From: Thalassiosira profunda
Taxonomy: Eukaryota; Bacillariophyta; Thalassiosirophyceae; Thalassiosirales; Thalassiosiraceae
Direction of reading: 5' to 3'
DNA length: 23,981 nucleotides
Assembly: GCA_036939355.1 (NCBI GenBank)
Contig: JALLAP010000677.1
Coordinates: forward strand, 1-23,981
Under the pieces are notes generated by a model. The model saw only the letters and a list, made by a program, of their open reading frames with translations, had not been told where the DNA came from and ran no database searches. Below, piece by piece: positions 18,234 through 23,981 of the stretch (its first letter is position 1; each line of letters opens with the position of its first letter). A program made the position numbers and the translations under genes.

Positions 18234-19727
18234 TCAGTCTTCACAATGCTCTCCGGAAGAGTTGCCGTCGCATATGCATCCTTGAGCCCCGGGCCCACAC
18301 CTCCCTTTGTCACTGCAGGTGACACCGCCATGTTCACAAAAGATGCCTGGAAGCGAGACAAAGACATCCGAAGAAAGCGATTCGCTCTCATATTTTCCTC
18401 CGATCACAAAGAGCCTCTCCTCACTTGATTCCGACTCGTTATCGCTGCCAACCCTGAAAGCCTCGAGCGAATGACCCCATTTCCCTCGGTAGATCTTCCT
18501 CTCTTCGATCACCGTCTCGCTCCACTCGCTCGTGGAGTACAAGTTATCTTCGTGTACTGAGCCCTCCTCGTAGTTTATTCGCTTCCATTCCGCTCCGTCG
18601 GCGCTGTACCACGTATCAGTATAAGCTTCTAAAGAAGTGACAACGTTGTTGCCTCTTTTGCCGACGTACCCACCTCCTGTCATGTAGACGCGTGAAAGTG
18701 TTTGATTGCTGTGTTCGTCGAGGCTAGGCCAAGTCAAAGTTCCACAGGCATGGAATGCACGCGCATCCCAGGGCATCTCCTCTCCAGTTGAAGGCAGAAC
18801 TTGTCTCCAGTTTCTTCCATCAGACGACTTCCAGACGTCGTTCCTCGCCCTGGTACCATCATCGGATTCTGGAGTGCCTTCTTCTGAATGCGCCAAGCCT
18901 CCAATGAGCAACAAGCTCGAAGTTTCTTCTGTGGAGTTGGTTGGTAGAGTAACGACGCAGAACCTGGCCCTCGGTGTCCAGGGTGCCTCGTTGTGTTGTA
19001 GGATCTGCTCCCACTCCAGTCTGTAGCCTACTTCACGAGCCGGGTCTTTGACCAAACTGCCACTCCACACATCATTCGTCAGAGGAGAACCTCCCATGAT
19101 CCAGAGCTTGCCATCCTTGACGGTGGCTCCGTGATACGCCCTCTTTGGCCAAGGAGCGTATCCGTCAAAGCGCCACGTGATGCCGTCTGTTGACAGCCAC
19201 ACGTCGTTGGAAGGCACTGGCGCAAAGCCTCCCGCAAGCACCAGGACATCAGCTGTGCCATCTCCGTCGACGTCCAAAGCATTCAGAGAATGCCCATAGC
19301 GAGAATACCAAGGCGCGGTGTATGATCCAGGCTTGGCGTCCCCGTTTCCAACGCCTTGAACGAAATCACCTTGAAGTTCCGTCACTTGGGTCAACGTCGC
19401 GCCATCCTTGCTCAACCACACGTCCGCGTTCTCGTTCTCTACAACGTCGCCCTGCCACGTCCGGTGACTTTCCGAGTACCCGCCCGTCAGCCAGAGACAA
19501 GAGGCATCGGTCGAGTTGTCAGTGTTGGGGCACTTGAACACAGCGGTTGCGTGCGAATGACGCGGGCTGAACGTCGGTTGCTGGCCAACAAGGCGCTCCC
19601 AGTTCTTCGTGCCCGGTTTGCTAGGGAGTCGCGGGTCGTTTCTCAGCTCTGGCGTCTGTTGCGTGGTCGTCGCAGTCACCAGCGAGGCACCCACGAGTAG
19701 GCAAGCGATACAAAGCAACCGCGCCAT
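18234..19727 (-). CDS. Secreted beta-propeller (kelch-like) protein with Ca-loop and C-terminal EGF-like domain, 497 aa
   Basis: ATG 19727 (MARLLCIACLLVG) opens a clear signal peptide with likely cleavage near residue 20; the longer upstream frame has no ATG, only a GTG. The body has repeated blades marked by an [ND]-[VT]-W-x-S-x-D-G signature: ADVWLSKDG (101-109), NDVWLSTDG (174-182), NDVWKSSDG (296-304) and DTWYSADG (about 371). GG turns such as LTGGYSE, LAGGFAP, MGGSP, LIGGLA, TGGGY and VIGGKY are typical of kelch motifs. DVDGDGTAD at 152-160 is a calcium-binding-type loop as in FG-GAP/VCBS repeats. Six cysteines (464, 471, 477, 484, 486, 495) form an EGF-like module ending at the C-terminus. 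Several N-x-S/T sites fit passage through the ER. It is single-exon with no membrane anchor, so probably extracellular or cell-wall associated. The role is unknown; adhesion or carbohydrate binding is a guess. Confidence 0.85.
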   Translation of the reverse strand: MARLLCIACLLVGASLVTATTTQQTPELRNDPRLPSKPGTKNWERLVGQQPTFSPRHSHATAVFKCPNTDNSTDASCLWLTGGYSESHRTWQGDVVENENADVWLSKDGATLTQVTELQGDFVQGVGNGDAKPGSYTAPWYSRYGHSLNALDVDGDGTADVLVLAGGFAPVPSNDVWLSTDGITWRFDGYAPWPKRAYHGATVKDGKLWIMGGSPLTNDVWSGSLVKDPAREVGYRLEWEQILQHNEAPWTPRARFCVVTLPTNSTEETSSLLLIGGLAHSEEGTPESDDGTRARNDVWKSSDGRNWRQVLPSTGEEMPWDARAFHACGTLTWPSLDEHSNQTLSRVYMTGGGYVGKRGNNVVTSLEAYTDTWYSADGAEWKRINYEEGSVHEDNLYSTSEWSETVIEERKIYRGKWGHSLEAFRVGSDNESESSEERLFVIGGKYESESLSSDVFVSLPGIFCEHGGVTCSDKGRCGPGAQGCICDGNSSGEHCED

Positions 19728-19791
19728 GATTTCGTTGCGGCCTCCTCCCTCGCAAATAGTTTTGGCTTGAGCGGTTTGGGCTTCGGTCTGT

Positions 19792-19905
19792 TTAAAAATC
19801 TCCCACTTCACTAGGAAGTCGCGGGTCGTTTGTAAGCAGAACAGACGCTGTCACAGTCGCCAGTGAGGCGCCCACCAGGCAAGCAATACTAAGCAACCAC
19901 TCCAT
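19792..19905 (-). pseudogene. Degenerate extra copy of the signal-peptide segment (37-codon ORF)
   Basis: From ATG 19905 the frame reads MEWLLSIACLVGASLATVTA and continues to NDPRLPS before a stop at 19792. This matches the opening of the secreted gene (RLLCIACLLVGASLVTATTT ... RNDPRLPS). It is a second leader cassette lying head-to-tail upstream of the real one. It could be translated as a small secreted peptide or an upstream ORF, but it most likely reflects a partial duplication. Confidence 0.65.
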
Positions 19906-19950
19906 GACTCGTCCTTTGCTTTGGCTCGCTCGACACAAGTCCAGCGCAAA

Positions 19951-20036
19951 TTTGAGAATTCAAATTCCTCCGATTTGAATTTTCACTTGAATTTGAAAAT
20001 TTGACCGGTGAATTCAAATTTCGATTTTTCAAACAG
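19951..20036. repeat. AT-rich palindromic island 1
   Basis: 86 bases at about 29% GC in a GC-rich region, built from TTTGA/TCAAA and AATTCAAATTT words in both orientations. It includes TTTGAGAATTCAAA at 19951-19964. It lies 74 bases before the NET gene ATG and upstream of the secreted gene, so it may be their shared promoter core. Confidence 0.6.
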
Positions 20037-20110
20037 TGTGATGCTTGACTGCTCCACCCTCGAGGAAGTTTCTGCGAGACTGCTCAGCCCGGCTCCACGC
20101 GCCTGGCACC

Positions 20111-20602
20111 ATGATGAAGGGCTCTACCAAACCAAAGGCTGCGAAGGCCAACCAGGCGACCAAGACCGCCATTGGTCGTCGCACGCGCAGCCAGACACGA
20201 AGGGCCAAGGCTGACGCCAAGAAAAAGCCTCGAGCGGAGGCCGTCGTTCCTGTTGACGTTGACCAACTGCGTTCGGTTGCCTTCGTTCCTGACCAAGGTC
20301 TATCATTTGAGGAGCAAGAAGCCCTCACGGACGCTCTCCACGCCCTGCCCGAGAGTCGCCTTGGTGCGGTCTTCAACATTATCAGGACTCACACCGGCGA
20401 CGTCGACGCAGACGAGATTGACGTGGACATCGCTGATCTCAGCATTGAGTGCCAGCGCGCGCTGCAACGTTTTGTGGAAGAGGCCGAACACGATGGAGAT
20501 GGTGACGTCGTCTCAAGGGCCGATGGAGCCACGCTCCTAGAGATGCTCAACAACCTCCAGCAGTCGACGCAAGCGCTCTATGCTCAAATGCTTGCGGCGT
20601 AG
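20111..20602 (+). CDS. Small NET (extra-terminal) domain protein without a bromodomain, 163 aa
   Basis: The NET/ET domain of BET and related proteins docks short basic peptides from chromatin regulators. ATG 20111 (CACC before ATGATG) gives 163 residues; upstream in-frame codons lack an ATG. Residues 1-45 are Lys/Arg/Ala-rich and look like a nuclear signal or DNA-contact tail (GRRTRSQTRRAKADAKKK). Residues about 65-125 match the NET pattern: LSFEEQEALTDALHALP, then RLGAVFNIIRTH, then the acidic DADEIDVDIADLS, then CQRALQRFV. A final helix (about 139-163, LLEMLNNLQQSTQALYAQML) may be a coiled coil. In BET proteins NET follows bromodomains; none is encoded upstream here. It is either a stand-alone adaptor or a fragment of a larger ancestor. 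Its last third is duplicated downstream. Confidence 0.75.
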   Translation: MMKGSTKPKAAKANQATKTAIGRRTRSQTRRAKADAKKKPRAEAVVPVDVDQLRSVAFVPDQGLSFEEQEALTDALHALPESRLGAVFNIIRTHTGDVDADEIDVDIADLSIECQRALQRFVEEAEHDGDGDVVSRADGATLLEMLNNLQQSTQALYAQMLAA

Positions 20603-20711
20603 TTTCCTCGTCTGAACAAAGAACCACTCCAGCAGATAGCGCTGCGGCACTGTTGGCTTGAAGTTCATTTTGTAGTTTCATCAGACCGTTGATACTGCAG
20701 CGGTGTGTGAA

Positions 20712-20908
20712 CACTTGAACACAGCCGTTGCGTGCGAATGACGAGGGCTGAACGAGGGTTGCTGACCAACAAGGCGCTCCCAGTTCTTCGTGCCTGGCTT
20801 ACTAGGGAGTCGCGGGTCGTCTCTAAGCTGTGGCGTCTCTTGCGTGGTCGTCGCAGGCACCAGCGAGGCACCCACGAGTAGGCAAGCGATACAAAGCAAC
20901 CGCGTCAT
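20712..20908 (-). pseudogene. 5' fragment of the secreted kelch-like gene
   Basis: From ATG 20908 it encodes MTRLLCIACLLVGASLVPAT and continues through RHSHATAVFKC, after which homology stops and the frame runs into unrelated sequence ending at 20681. It retains an intact signal peptide and about 65 mature-type residues but none of the propeller repeats or EGF module. It is a broken copy of 18234-19727. Confidence 0.8.
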
Positions 20909-20987
20909 GATTCGCCCTTCGTCTCCCGGCAAAGGGTTGTGGCTCGCAAGGGTTTGGGCTTCGGTCTGTTTAAAAATCTCCCAGTTC

Positions 20988-21077
20988 ACTAGGAAGTCGC
21001 GGGTCGTTTCTGAGCAAAACAGACGCTGTCAAAGTCGCCAGTGAGGCGCCCACCAGGCAAGCAATACTAAGCAACCA
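20988..21077 (-). pseudogene. Fourth copy of the signal-peptide segment, no start codon
   Basis: The minus strand reads WLLSIACLVGASLATLTASV and on to RNDPRLPS. This corresponds to the 19792-19905 cassette but has lost the ATG. Its position relative to the 20712-20908 fragment is the same as in unit 1, so the cassette pair existed before the larger duplication. Confidence 0.7.
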
Positions 21078-21097
21078 ACCACGAAGTGCTCCAGCGA

Positions 21098-21235
21098 GTT
21101 TTCAAAATTCCAATCCCAATTTTTGAAACCATTCAAATTTGAGAACTCAAATGACCCTTTGAATTTTTGAACTCCAGAATTCAAATTTCGATTTTTCAAA
21201 CAGGTTGCAAATTTGATTTTTGAAAACTCTTGACA
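21098..21235. repeat. AT-rich palindromic island 2
   Basis: An AT-rich stretch with the perfect inverted repeat TTTGAGAACTCAAA at 21138-21151 and several AATTCAAATTT and TTTTTGAA words. It shares a long identical run with island 1 ending in TTTTTCAAACAG. It separates the two fragments of unit 2. Confidence 0.6.
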
Positions 21236-21267
21236 TGGAAAATCAAACAGTTTGGTGCTTCCCTCAC

Positions 21268-21456
21268 GGAGAGGGTGACGTCGTCTCTAGGGATGAGGGA
21301 GCCACGCTCCTCGAGATGCTCAACAAGCTCCAGCAGTCGACGCAAGCGCTCTATGCCCAAATGCTCGCGGCGTAGTTCCTCGTCTGGGCAAAGAGTCACT
21401 CCAGCAGTTGGCGCTGCAGCACTGTTGGCTTGAAGTTCATTTTGTAGTTTCTTCAT
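21268..21456 (+). pseudogene. 3' fragment of the NET-domain gene
   Basis: It encodes GDVVSR followed by GATLLEMLNKLQQSTQALYA and a stop at the place equivalent to the NET gene, then continues into matching 3' flank (TTGGCTTGAAGTTCATTTTG). The NET domain and basic N-terminus are absent and no good start precedes it, so it is a remnant. Confidence 0.82.
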
Positions 21457-21652
21457 CTGGCTTTGGTTAAGATCCAGCGTCGAACTATAAAGTGTAAAGA
21501 ATCGAATCAATACGCTCGACGTGCACAAGATGTGTCTAGAATTTAAATTTTAAATTCACTTTTGAAATTTCAAATCTTAGACGATTTTCGAAATTATTCG
21601 CTAGACACACTCGACGACGAGCTGACCGACTCAAGACGCGAGACCAGCAACG
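21457..21652. promoter_or_regulatory. Promoter region of the 772-aa gene
   Basis: 196 bases between the NET remnant and the last gene. It contains AT-rich island 3, and the start codon follows 53 bases after the island. A TATAA-like word (ACTATAAAG, about 21485-21493) lies further upstream. Confidence 0.35.
21531..21609. repeat. AT-rich island 3 flanked by a 9-bp inverted repeat
   Basis: TGTGTCTAG at 21531-21539 and CTAGACACA at 21601-21609 are perfect reverse complements around a mostly AT core. The core holds three palindromes: GAATTTAAATTTTAAATTC (21539-21557), TTTGAAATTTCAAA (21561-21574) and TTTCGAAA (21586-21593). It could be a tiny inverted-repeat element, a cruciform, or a cluster of transcription-factor sites. 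Confidence 0.6.
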
Positions 21653-23971
21653 ATGTCAACGCACCTATCTCTTTTGGACGAGTGGTTCAGGCATGACACC
21701 ATCCAGGAAGAGGGCCTCCACCGCCCCGAGGTCGACGAAGGTCCGGAAGGCCGGGAGCGGTGGGCTAGGGCGCAAGCGAAAATCAGTGCCAATGAGGGCA
21801 CCGTCCCTTGCCTGACGTTCGAAAAGGAGAAGAGGCTCGACGATGGCAGCACGCGTACATACACGTGGAATATTCCCAAGACACGTATCGCTGTTCGAAT
21901 GTGGTACTTTCAGGGGGAGGACGGCAACGACGGGACGGCCTACAGAGGCAAAAAAGCTGGCACGCCTCGGTCGCTCCCAGACACGAGAAACCTGACGGCT
22001 GCAATCCAAGCTCGCCTTGACGGAGTGCACTTGGCCAAACTTACCCTTTCAGACGACATCGGAAGCATCCAGCGCAAGATCGTGCAGGATGGGCTCGACC
22101 TCGAGCGGTTTCCTTTGATCAAGAAGCATCTAGAGTCGTGCCACCCCAATCAACTCTACGTGGAAGAGAAGCAGTGGCTCCAAGATAATGGCAGGGGATG
22201 CGACTGCGAGGAATGCGAGAAGCTTCCAGAGGACGACCCCAGGCGAGACGTTCTGCACATGACCATCGATCACGACGGACCCAACGGGCGCCGGATCAAG
22301 AAGAAGTACGGCAACCTGAATCCGCATGAAATCACCGACCCGGACGTCATGGCAGCTTCGCGCCCATGCTTCAAGAATAGGTGCAAACCTAGCCACACTG
22401 GAAAGGACAGCTCGAAGATATGCCTCATTAATGCAGGCAGCTTGCCCAACGTCAACGCGGCCGGCACTGGCAAAATGTACGCTCCAATCAGAGTAGCGCA
22501 GTATGGAACGCTGGTCGAGGTCACCCTCGATCGCACAGGGGGGCAATGCGCCTCCTCCGGTGTGTCCATTCGCCCAGAAAATCACTACGTGATCCACAAG
22601 CACCACGTGTCGGGTACGAGGGCAGTCCTCGCGTTGCGTTCCGATGGACCTGACCTCGTGTTCGACATGTGCAAGCACGCTCGCATGAGTGACCTTGCGA
22701 TCAACACCAGAAGCAGCGACTTCATTGAGGCCGTTGCTCGCGAAGAATCGGTCACCATCCCGATCTACGGCTTGGATCACGAATATTTTCACAAAATGGA
22801 GAACCATCAGGAGTTCTGCGAGCAGACTGGCGTCGACTTTCTGTGCGAGAAGCGGGATGGATACGACGTCTATCAGGTGGAGGACTTGCCTGGTCTTCAG
22901 AAGCTGCTGGAGAAATTCCCTGGCGACGAAATCCTCCAATTCCACGGCGTCTCCTTCGCCAAGTACTCTCCAGAGGGCGAGCTCGAGAATGTTCCCAAGC
23001 CGCCAGCCAAGCCCAAGACCAAAGCCGAGCAGACGAAGTCGACCCAGGGTCGAGCCGCGTCAGCAGCCGAACAGGCTGCGGCCGAACAAGGCGTTCTTTT
23101 GGCTCCGACTGTCCGGCCAAGCGCCATCCCCCCGAGATGCAGCGACGACAGTAGCGCCGGCGAGGGAGTTGCAGCGGCCGACTTTGCGTCCAGTACTCGG
23201 CCGAACCCTCCTCTCCCTCCCCTTCCTCCTCCAAAGGTCGTCGCGAGCCCGCCGCGCAGCACACAATCGCTGATCGATTCCTTGCCACCTATGCTCGCCG
23301 ATCAGCTGTACAGCTTTGCCGACTTCAACGACTTCAGCTATCCGTACCTCTGCCCTATTCCACCCAATTGGAAGGAGCGTCTGGATGAAATGAGGGCGGC
23401 CGAGTCGGCCCAGCTGAAGCAGTCGGCCGTGCTAAAGCAGCAGGCGGCTCTCCAAGCCGCTATGAACTCAACATTGCGAGGCGCAGATGGATCTGTACGC
23501 GTCGATCCTGGATCAGTGCAAACCGCGGTCGACGCTGGTTATTCGGTGCATTTCATCATGCACAAGGCGACGGAGCGTCTACTTTCTGTTGAGGCGACAG
23601 GACGTACCCCCCGTGCTCCTGCCCAGCTGACGCTCCAGAAGAAGAGGCGTCTGGAGGAAACCCCGGCTGTGGGTCGGCGAGCGGAAATGACCTTCAATTG
23701 CGGCCAGCGTTATCAGGGCACAATCATGGGTGTCGCGGAGCTTGCTTTTGGCAAATTTTCGTTGGCCCTCCTGTTCGACGACGAAACGGTTGAGCATGGC
23801 GTATTATTTCCGGCTGACGACATTCGTTTGTTGAAGAGCTGCAACGGAGAGCCTCTCACCGTCAACGATACCGACTACCTCTCCCAATGGGTGGGGTTCG
23901 ACTTGAACGACGACCAAGCGATCGACGAAATCGATGAGCTGAAGGCTGTAACAGCCTCTCTCTTCAAGTGA
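21653..23971 (+). CDS. Large orphan protein with Cys cluster and C-terminal Tudor-like segment, 772 aa
   Basis: A single exon from ATG 21653 to TGA 23971. I do not recognise the family. The N-terminal 440 residues look globular, with mixed charged and hydrophobic sequence. A Cys-rich patch, CDCEEC at 183-188 followed by C239, C244 and C257 and several histidines, could bind zinc. A second conserved-looking part runs about 275-435 (for example VLALRSDGPDLVFDMCKHAR, and FPGDEILQFHGVSF). Residues about 445-545 are a Pro/Ala/Ser-rich linker. From about 570 a Lys/Gln/Ala helix follows. Residues 672-728 (VGRRAEMTFNCGQRYQGTIM ... FDDETVEHGVLFPADDIRLL) have the pattern of Tudor/SMN-like barrels that read histone or Arg marks. 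No membrane segment or signal peptide is seen, so a nuclear or cytosolic protein is likely. Codon use and GC resemble the neighbours. A captured mobile-element gene or lineage-specific family is possible. Confidence 0.78.
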   Translation: MSTHLSLLDEWFRHDTIQEEGLHRPEVDEGPEGRERWARAQAKISANEGTVPCLTFEKEKRLDDGSTRTYTWNIPKTRIAVRMWYFQGEDGNDGTAYRGKKAGTPRSLPDTRNLTAAIQARLDGVHLAKLTLSDDIGSIQRKIVQDGLDLERFPLIKKHLESCHPNQLYVEEKQWLQDNGRGCDCEECEKLPEDDPRRDVLHMTIDHDGPNGRRIKKKYGNLNPHEITDPDVMAASRPCFKNRCKPSHTGKDSSKICLINAGSLPNVNAAGTGKMYAPIRVAQYGTLVEVTLDRTGGQCASSGVSIRPENHYVIHKHHVSGTRAVLALRSDGPDLVFDMCKHARMSDLAINTRSSDFIEAVAREESVTIPIYGLDHEYFHKMENHQEFCEQTGVDFLCEKRDGYDVYQVEDLPGLQKLLEKFPGDEILQFHGVSFAKYSPEGELENVPKPPAKPKTKAEQTKSTQGRAASAAEQAAAEQGVLLAPTVRPSAIPPRCSDDSSAGEGVAAADFASSTRPNPPLPPLPPPKVVASPPRSTQSLIDSLPPMLADQLYSFADFNDFSYPYLCPIPPNWKERLDEMRAAESAQLKQSAVLKQQAALQAAMNSTLRGADGSVRVDPGSVQTAVDAGYSVHFIMHKATERLLSVEATGRTPRAPAQLTLQKKRRLEETPAVGRRAEMTFNCGQRYQGTIMGVAELAFGKFSLALLFDDETVEHGVLFPADDIRLLKSCNGEPLTVNDTDYLSQWVGFDLNDDQAIDEIDELKAVTASLFK

Positions 23972-23981
23972 GCGCTGATTG

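Larger units (their letters stand above)
19531..20681. repeat. Tandem segmental duplication, unit 1 (kelch 5' end, AT-rich island, NET gene)
   Basis: The fuller copy of a tandem repeat. Its left block 19531-19899 matches 20712-21077, its AT-rich middle shares GAATTCAAATTTCGATTTTT with the second unit, and its right block 20494-20681 matches 21268-21456. Order and orientation are the same in both units. Confidence 0.85.
20712..21456. repeat. Tandem segmental duplication, unit 2 (truncated)
   Basis: This contains a kelch 5' fragment (20712-21077), an AT-rich island and a NET 3' fragment (21268-21456). It lacks the kelch body and the first two thirds of the NET gene. About 30 bases separate it from unit 1. 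Identity to unit 1 is high but with scattered substitutions and small indels, so it is not an assembly artefact like the N junctions. Confidence 0.85.

Noticed and set aside
20681..20989. Treating the second kelch 5' segment as a functional small secreted protein
   Set aside because: Homology stops abruptly after VFKC and the remaining codons are unrelated; it has the features of a truncated duplicate.
1..23981. tRNA, rRNA or CRISPR features
   Set aside because: No tRNA-like cloverleaf, rRNA-like stretch or regularly spaced repeat array was seen on either strand.

Overview
The window is nuclear DNA from a eukaryotic alga, most likely a stramenopile and probably a diatom. Several genes have short GT-AG introns (about 60-100 nt). 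Two neighbouring proteins begin with an ER signal peptide followed by an AFAP motif, the bipartite targeting signal of red-derived complex plastids. The rest are ordinary eukaryotic housekeeping genes: transportin-3/importin-13, MOT1/BTAF1, a CDV3-like protein, VPS36 and Alba. The species cannot be named from sequence alone. The coding DNA is GC-rich and genes are tightly packed, with a few hundred bases or less between most of them.

Left part (1-6242). A 5'-truncated importin-13/transportin-3-like gene (+) runs off the left edge and carries one internal frame break. Tail-to-tail with it lie two tandem minus-strand paralogues, gene A and gene B. Both encode plastid-targeted, Pro/Gln-rich proteins that share a conserved block of about 85 residues I do not recognise. 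Gene A has one intron; gene B has none at that position.

Centre (6243-14578). A full MOT1/BTAF1 gene (the Swi2/Snf2 ATPase that strips TBP from DNA) diverges from gene B. It has two introns and is broken in four places by an identical assembly signature: 72 bases, one N, then the same 72 bases again. Collapsing each one restores a single frame of about 1,952 codons. Two of the four repeats differ by two bases each, which looks like allelic variation. A CDV3-like gene (-) follows tail-to-tail, and a small unrecognised membrane/coiled-coil gene (+) diverges from it.

Right part (14579-18233). VPS36 (ESCRT-II) and an Alba-family nucleic-acid-binding protein, both on + and both intron-containing. 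Each probably also has an intron in its 5' leader.

Far right (18234-23981). This is the unusual part. A secreted beta-propeller/EGF-like protein (-) and a small NET-domain protein (+) are followed by a partial tandem duplicate of the interval between and including their ends. The duplicate holds a kelch 5' fragment, an AT-rich island and a NET 3' fragment. The signal-peptide segment of the secreted gene appears four times in about 1.4 kb. Three AT-rich islands full of small palindromes punctuate the region. The last is flanked by a perfect 9-bp inverted repeat and sits just upstream of a large single-exon orphan gene (772 aa) with a Cys cluster and a C-terminal Tudor-like segment.
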